DNA from: a bacterium
GTDB lineage: Bacteria; Pseudomonadota; Alphaproteobacteria; Rhodobacterales; Rhodobacteraceae
Length of the DNA stretch: 64,000 nucleotides
Assembly (NCBI GenBank): GCA_016124195.1
Contig: WGOE01000009.1
Span: forward strand, 186,001-250,000
Direction: 5' to 3'
Below are positions 60,876 through 64,000 of the stretch, in pieces; the stretch's first letter is position 1; each line of letters begins with the position of its first letter. The position numbers and the translations under genes were made by a program. Below the pieces are notes generated by a model. It was not told the origin of the DNA. It saw nothing but the letters and a program-made list of their open reading frames with translations, and made no database searches.

Positions 60876-61613
60876 TCACTCGGCCGTGATGACCGGGCCT
60901 GCGGCAGGTGCGCCGCGAAAGCCTTGCGCCACGACGAACTTCTCGGACGAATCAGCGCGGCTTGCCGGTGGTTTCACATTGGCCACTTTGGCAAAGGACT
61001 TTTTCAATAGAGTTTGCATCTCAAGCTCAGCCCCGCCGGCGAGGACCTTGGCGACGAAGGTGCCGCCCTCTTCCAGCACGTCAAAGGCAAAGGCCAGCGC
61101 CGCCTCGACCAGGGCGATGATGCGCAAATGGTCGGTGCCCTTGTGCCCCGAAGCCGCCGCCGCCATGTCCGACATCACCACATCGGCCTTGCCGCCGAGC
61201 CAGCCCTTGACCAGCGCATCGGCATCGTCGCTGAGGAAATCCAGCACATGCAGCTCAACCCCGGCGATCGGCTCCACCTCTTGCAGATCGACGCCCAGCA
61301 CGAATCCCTTGGGCTTGCCCGGCCGTTCGCCCAGGGCATTGACGCGCGGCACGGCGACCTGGCACCAGCCGCCCGGCGCGCAGCCAAGGTCAACCACCCG
61401 GGCGCCCGGTTTCAGAAAGCCGTATTTGTCATCCAGTTCCAGGATCTTGTAGGCCGCGCGGCCGCGATAGCCCTCGGACTTGGCCTTGATCACATAGGGG
61501 TCGTTCAACTGGCGTTCCAGCCACAGCGTCGAGGACAGTTTCCTGCCCCGCGCCGTCTTGACCTTGACCCGCAGGTCGCGCCGGCCCCGGCCGGAGGTGT
61601 TTTCAGCAGTCAT
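60876..61613 (-). CDS. rlmE: 23S rRNA 2'-O-methyltransferase RlmE (FtsJ/RrmJ)
   Basis: Methylates U2552 of 23S rRNA in late 50S assembly; 245 aa. SAM motif [15 protein letters not shown], the catalytic K-D-K-E set with Lys near [17 protein letters not shown] and Asp in [18 protein letters not shown] (in part), and [11 protein letters not shown]. It has a basic RNA-binding N-terminus ([18 protein letters not shown]). It follows ppx/gppA by 12 nt. Confidence 0.95.
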   Translation of the reverse strand: MTAENTSGRGRRDLRVKVKTARGRKLSSTLWLERQLNDPYVIKAKSEGYRGRAAYKILELDDKYGFLKPGARVVDLGCAPGGWCQVAVPRVNALGERPGKPKGFVLGVDLQEVEPIAGVELHVLDFLSDDADALVKGWLGGKADVVMSDMAAAASGHKGTDHLRIIALVEAALAFAFDVLEEGGTFVAKVLAGGAELEMQTLLKKSFAKVANVKPPASRADSSEKFVVAQGFRGAPAAGPVITAE

Positions 61614-61625
61614 GTGGGTCGTCCA

Positions 61626-62759
61626 TCACTCAAAAGGTCCGTCTTCCAGAACGCCATCCGCGCTCATCTGGGCGTAAAGCAGCCCCTCGCGCAGGCCGCG
61701 GTCGGCCACCGAAAGCTGATCGGTCGGCCAGATCCGCATCAGGGCCTGCAGGATCGCCGCCCCCGACATGATCAGCGTATGCCGGTCGCGCCCGATCCGC
61801 GGATCGGTCCGCCGCCCGTCGGGACCAAGCGCCAGATAATCGCGGATGACAAGGTCGATCTGATCGGAGCTCATCACCAGCCCGTCGACTTTCGCCCGGT
61901 CATAGCGGCGCAGGCCCAGGAAAGAGGCCGCAACCGTGGTCACAGTACCCGACGTGCCGATGATCTGGAACCCGGCGCGCGGCTGGGCGGCATTGGCCGG
62001 CGAAAAGCTCGCGAGGTTTTCCTCAAAGAACCACGACATCAGTGCAAAGCGCGCGGCATCGTCCTCGACATCGATGAACTGGTCCTTGAGCGTGGCCACC
62101 CCAAGCGGCACCGAGATCCAGTCCACCACCCGCGCATCATGCAGGCCCTGCCGGTCGAACCCGGACGACAGCCGCATGATGGCACGCGGCCGGTCGTCGG
62201 GCGCCACATCGCTGAGGTCGATCCAGACAAGTTCCGTCGACCCGCCGCCAATATCGACGATCAGCAGCTGTTCCGACCCGCGCCGGACCAGAGGCGCGCA
62301 AGAAATCACCGCCAGCCGCGCCTCTTCCTCGGCCGCGATGATATCGACCGAAAGGCCGGTCTCGCGCTTGACCTGACGGATGAACTCGCGCGCGTTGCGG
62401 GCGCGCCGGCAGGCCTCGGTCGCCACGAGGCGCATCCGTGTCACGCCGTGCTTTTCGATCTTCTTCTGACAGATCCGCAGCGCCTGAATCGTCCGCCCCA
62501 TCGAGGCGCGCGACAGCTTGCCCGAAGCCTCAAGCCCGGCGCCCAGTTGCACCGTCTTGGAAAAACTGTCGACGACGACAAACTGACTGCCCTTTGGCTG
62601 GGCAATCAGCATCCTGCACGAATTCGTGCCAAGGTCGACGGCTGCATAAAGCGCCGACCCGGCCGTTGAGGGGGAAGACGTTTCGGGCCTAAGGGAGCTT
62701 GCAGGAAGCTCAACCCTCCGCTCGAGTGCGTCCATTCCCCGGGGACGCTGGGGCGCCAT
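61626..62759 (-). CDS. ppx: Exopolyphosphatase/guanosine-pentaphosphate phosphatase
   Basis: ASKHA-fold phosphatase of 377 aa acting on polyphosphate or pppGpp. ATPase-type motifs AAVDLGTNSCRMLIA, VATEACRRARNAREF, the catalytic Glu region IDIGGGSTELVWI, and VGTSGTVTTVAASFL-like (IIGTSGTVTTVAA) are present. It lacks the C-terminal HD-like extension of E. coli GppA, as in many alphaproteobacteria. GGAGGG is 8 nt upstream of ATG 62759. It leads the ppx-rlmE pair. Confidence 0.9.
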   Translation of the reverse strand: MAPQRPRGMDALERRVELPASSLRPETSSPSTAGSALYAAVDLGTNSCRMLIAQPKGSQFVVVDSFSKTVQLGAGLEASGKLSRASMGRTIQALRICQKKIEKHGVTRMRLVATEACRRARNAREFIRQVKRETGLSVDIIAAEEEARLAVISCAPLVRRGSEQLLIVDIGGGSTELVWIDLSDVAPDDRPRAIMRLSSGFDRQGLHDARVVDWISVPLGVATLKDQFIDVEDDAARFALMSWFFEENLASFSPANAAQPRAGFQIIGTSGTVTTVAASFLGLRRYDRAKVDGLVMSSDQIDLVIRDYLALGPDGRRTDPRIGRDRHTLIMSGAAILQALMRIWPTDQLSVADRGLREGLLYAQMSADGVLEDGPFE

Positions 62760-62934
62760 CGCCGCCCTCCATCTGTGGTTGGGTCCATGCTAGTCCCGAT
62801 GGGCGTCATGCTCAAGCCCGCATCGGTCGCGACAGGCTTCGTCGCATCCTCACCAAGCCATGTCGAAATCCGGCATCGGCTGTCGTATATTGGCGCTACA
62901 CAGAGCGCATCCTCTTCACGCCGGAATCAGACAC

Positions 62935-63237
62935 ATGCCCGAGGTTACCATCGTCTACTGGCGCGACATTCCCGCCCAGATCATCGTCGGCAAGGGGCGC
63001 TCGGGCGCCAAGGTCAAGCTGACCGAACGGTTCGAACTGGCGATCGACCGCTGCGCCATGAAGATCGGGGCGCGCGATGCCGATGCCTACCTCGCCGAAT
63101 GGCGCAAGGCGACACCCTTCACCGTCGAAGGCGACCAGATGGCGGTGGCCGAGGCCGAAGCCGCCAAGATCGAGGCCGCCTATGACACTGAACGCCTGAA
63201 ATCGCTGATCCAGTCCGACGGTTGGGCGCAAGCCTGA
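62935..63237 (+). CDS. Small 'virulence factor' family protein
   Basis: A 100-aa cytosolic protein (MPEVTIVYWRDIPAQIIVGKG, then a helical LTERFELAIDRCAMKIGARDADAY) matching the small Virulence_fact family, whose name comes from Brucella and says little on function. It lies 65 nt before a methylenetetrahydrofolate reductase-like gene on the same strand. This pairing recurs in marine Rhodobacteraceae one-carbon loci as I recall, so a role in folate or corrinoid methyl transfer is plausible. Confidence 0.65.
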   Translation: MPEVTIVYWRDIPAQIIVGKGRSGAKVKLTERFELAIDRCAMKIGARDADAYLAEWRKATPFTVEGDQMAVAEAEAAKIEAAYDTERLKSLIQSDGWAQA

Positions 63238-63302
63238 CGCCTTCGCCCCGTCCCGCCGCAACCCCGGTCTTTCGCTTCCGCATCGCCCCAAAGGACACGT
63301 CC

Positions 63303-64000
63303 ATGGCCCTGTTCAACTTCCGCCGCGACACGACCCCTGCCCCCGCAGAGGCGTCGGTCGAAGCCTTTCTGAAAGGCTATTCCATCGAGGTGATGCCGCG
63401 CACCGCCGAAAAGGTCGACAGTTTCCGCGCCATCCTGCCCAAGGGCACCCGCGTCTACATCGCCCATATCGAGGGCACGCCGATCGAGGACATGGTCACC
63501 ACGGCCCGGCGGATCGCCGAGGAAGGCTTTGACGTCATGCCGCACTTCCCGGCCCGCATCATCCACGACAAGGCGACGCTCGCCTCGTGGATCGCGCGTT
63601 ATCAGGGCGAGGCGGGCGTGAAACAGGCGCTTCTGCTGGGCGGCGGCGTCTCGACTCCGGCGGGGGATTTCGACAATTCGATGCAGATGATCGAGACCGG
63701 CCTCTTCGACGGCTTCGAGCGTCTGCATGTCGCCGGCCACCCCGAGGGCAACAAGGACATCGACAAGGACGGCGGCGACGCCATTGTGATGAAGGCGCTG
63801 GCCTGGAAACAGGCCTTTGCCGACCGCACCGATGCCAAGATGGCCATCGCCACGCAGTTCTGCTTTGAAGCGGCCCCCGTCATCGCCTGGGCCAACAAGC
63901 TCTCCGCCGCCGGGGTGAAGATGCCGGTTCACATCGGCGTGGCCGGTCCGGCGAAACTGCAGACGCTGATCAAATTCGCCATCTCCTGCGGGGTCGGGCC
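63303..64000 (+). CDS. Methylenetetrahydrofolate reductase-like protein (3' end cut)
   Basis: The first 232 codons of a gene running off the window. The (beta/alpha)8 pattern matches divergent MetF proteins: SIEVMPRTAEKVDSF (the family's conserved Glu strand), MPHFPARIIHDKATLASWI, LLLGGGVSTPAGDFDNSM and HVAGHPEGNKDID, all substrate- or FAD-contact strands in MetF. It probably interconverts methylene- and methyl-tetrahydrofolate. AAAGGA lies before ATG 63303. Confidence 0.8.
   Translation, partial: MALFNFRRDTTPAPAEASVEAFLKGYSIEVMPRTAEKVDSFRAILPKGTRVYIAHIEGTPIEDMVTTARRIAEEGFDVMPHFPARIIHDKATLASWIARYQGEAGVKQALLLGGGVSTPAGDFDNSMQMIETGLFDGFERLHVAGHPEGNKDIDKDGGDAIVMKALAWKQAFADRTDAKMAIATQFCFEAAPVIAWANKLSAAGVKMPVHIGVAGPAKLQTLIKFAISCGVG

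Overview
The window is 64 kb of GC-rich, densely coding chromosome with no insertion sequence, prophage, CRISPR array or rRNA. It reads as core genome of an alphaproteobacterium of the family Rhodobacteraceae (Rhodobacter/Cereibacter/Gemmobacter type; genus not resolved). The evidence is a CckA hybrid kinase, an iscR-led isc-suf operon whose IscR has only one cysteine, a complete aerobic (CobG-type) corrin pathway including CobE and CobF, an NADP isocitrate dehydrogenase of the ~404-aa class, and a GTTC-N7-GATC LexA-like box before recA. These are family-level recognitions made by reading; no database was searched.

Layout. 0-3.5 kb: guaB, an SDR oxidoreductase and an RsmB-type rRNA methyltransferase. 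3.6-10.4 kb: cckA (behind a perfect CtrA-type box), recA, alaS and a DUF1330 gene. 10.4-13.6 kb: typA and icd on the minus strand. 13.9-16.1 kb: two sulfotransferase-fold paralogues. 16.1-17.7 kb: a minus-strand set of HD phosphohydrolase, small hypothetical and alpha/beta hydrolase. 17.8-26.5 kb: an Fe-S assembly operon (iscR, cysteine desulfurase, sufB, two unknowns, sufC, sufD, two Yip1-like membrane proteins, sufS), followed by tRNA-Arg(CCG).

26.7-46.1 kb is a cobalamin supercluster. A threonine kinase-like gene, cobD(cbiB) and cobC make and attach the aminopropanol arm. Facing them are cobO, a HAD hydrolase and cobQ on the minus strand. A cobalamin riboswitch at about 32.2-32.4 kb precedes a DUF1636 gene, cobW, cobN, cobG, cobH, cobI and cobJ. 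After the inverted cobK come cobL, cobE, cobM, cobB, cobA and cobF, chained by 4-nt ATGA overlaps. Together these cover uroporphyrinogen III to adenosylcobinamide phosphate, except the CobS/CobT chelatase subunits and the nucleotide-loop genes, which must lie elsewhere.

46.1-64 kb: a hexapeptide acetyltransferase, aroB-aroK, a 44-aa membrane protein, a periplasmic hypothetical, xerD, a CNNM/CorC-type protein and a HerA-like ATPase. Next is a 0.5-kb non-coding segment with two strong terminators and an inverted repeat, then an IalB-like protein, a ketosynthase-ACP-LpxD module, an L,D-transpeptidase divergent from a DUF882 protein, rlmE, ppx/gppA, and a small 'virulence factor' family gene leading into a methylenetetrahydrofolate reductase-like gene cut by the window end.

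The main unexplained signals are: a 25-bp palindromic repeat in three near-identical copies, one read in frame inside cobN and one supplying the ends of both cobC and cobQ; an IscR-box-like palindrome over the iscR -10 element with a second copy inside the cysteine desulfurase gene; a nested stem that appears to enclose the alaS ribosome-binding site; the twin-terminator inverted repeat near 54.7 kb; and cobK/cobL start codons that overlap head to head.
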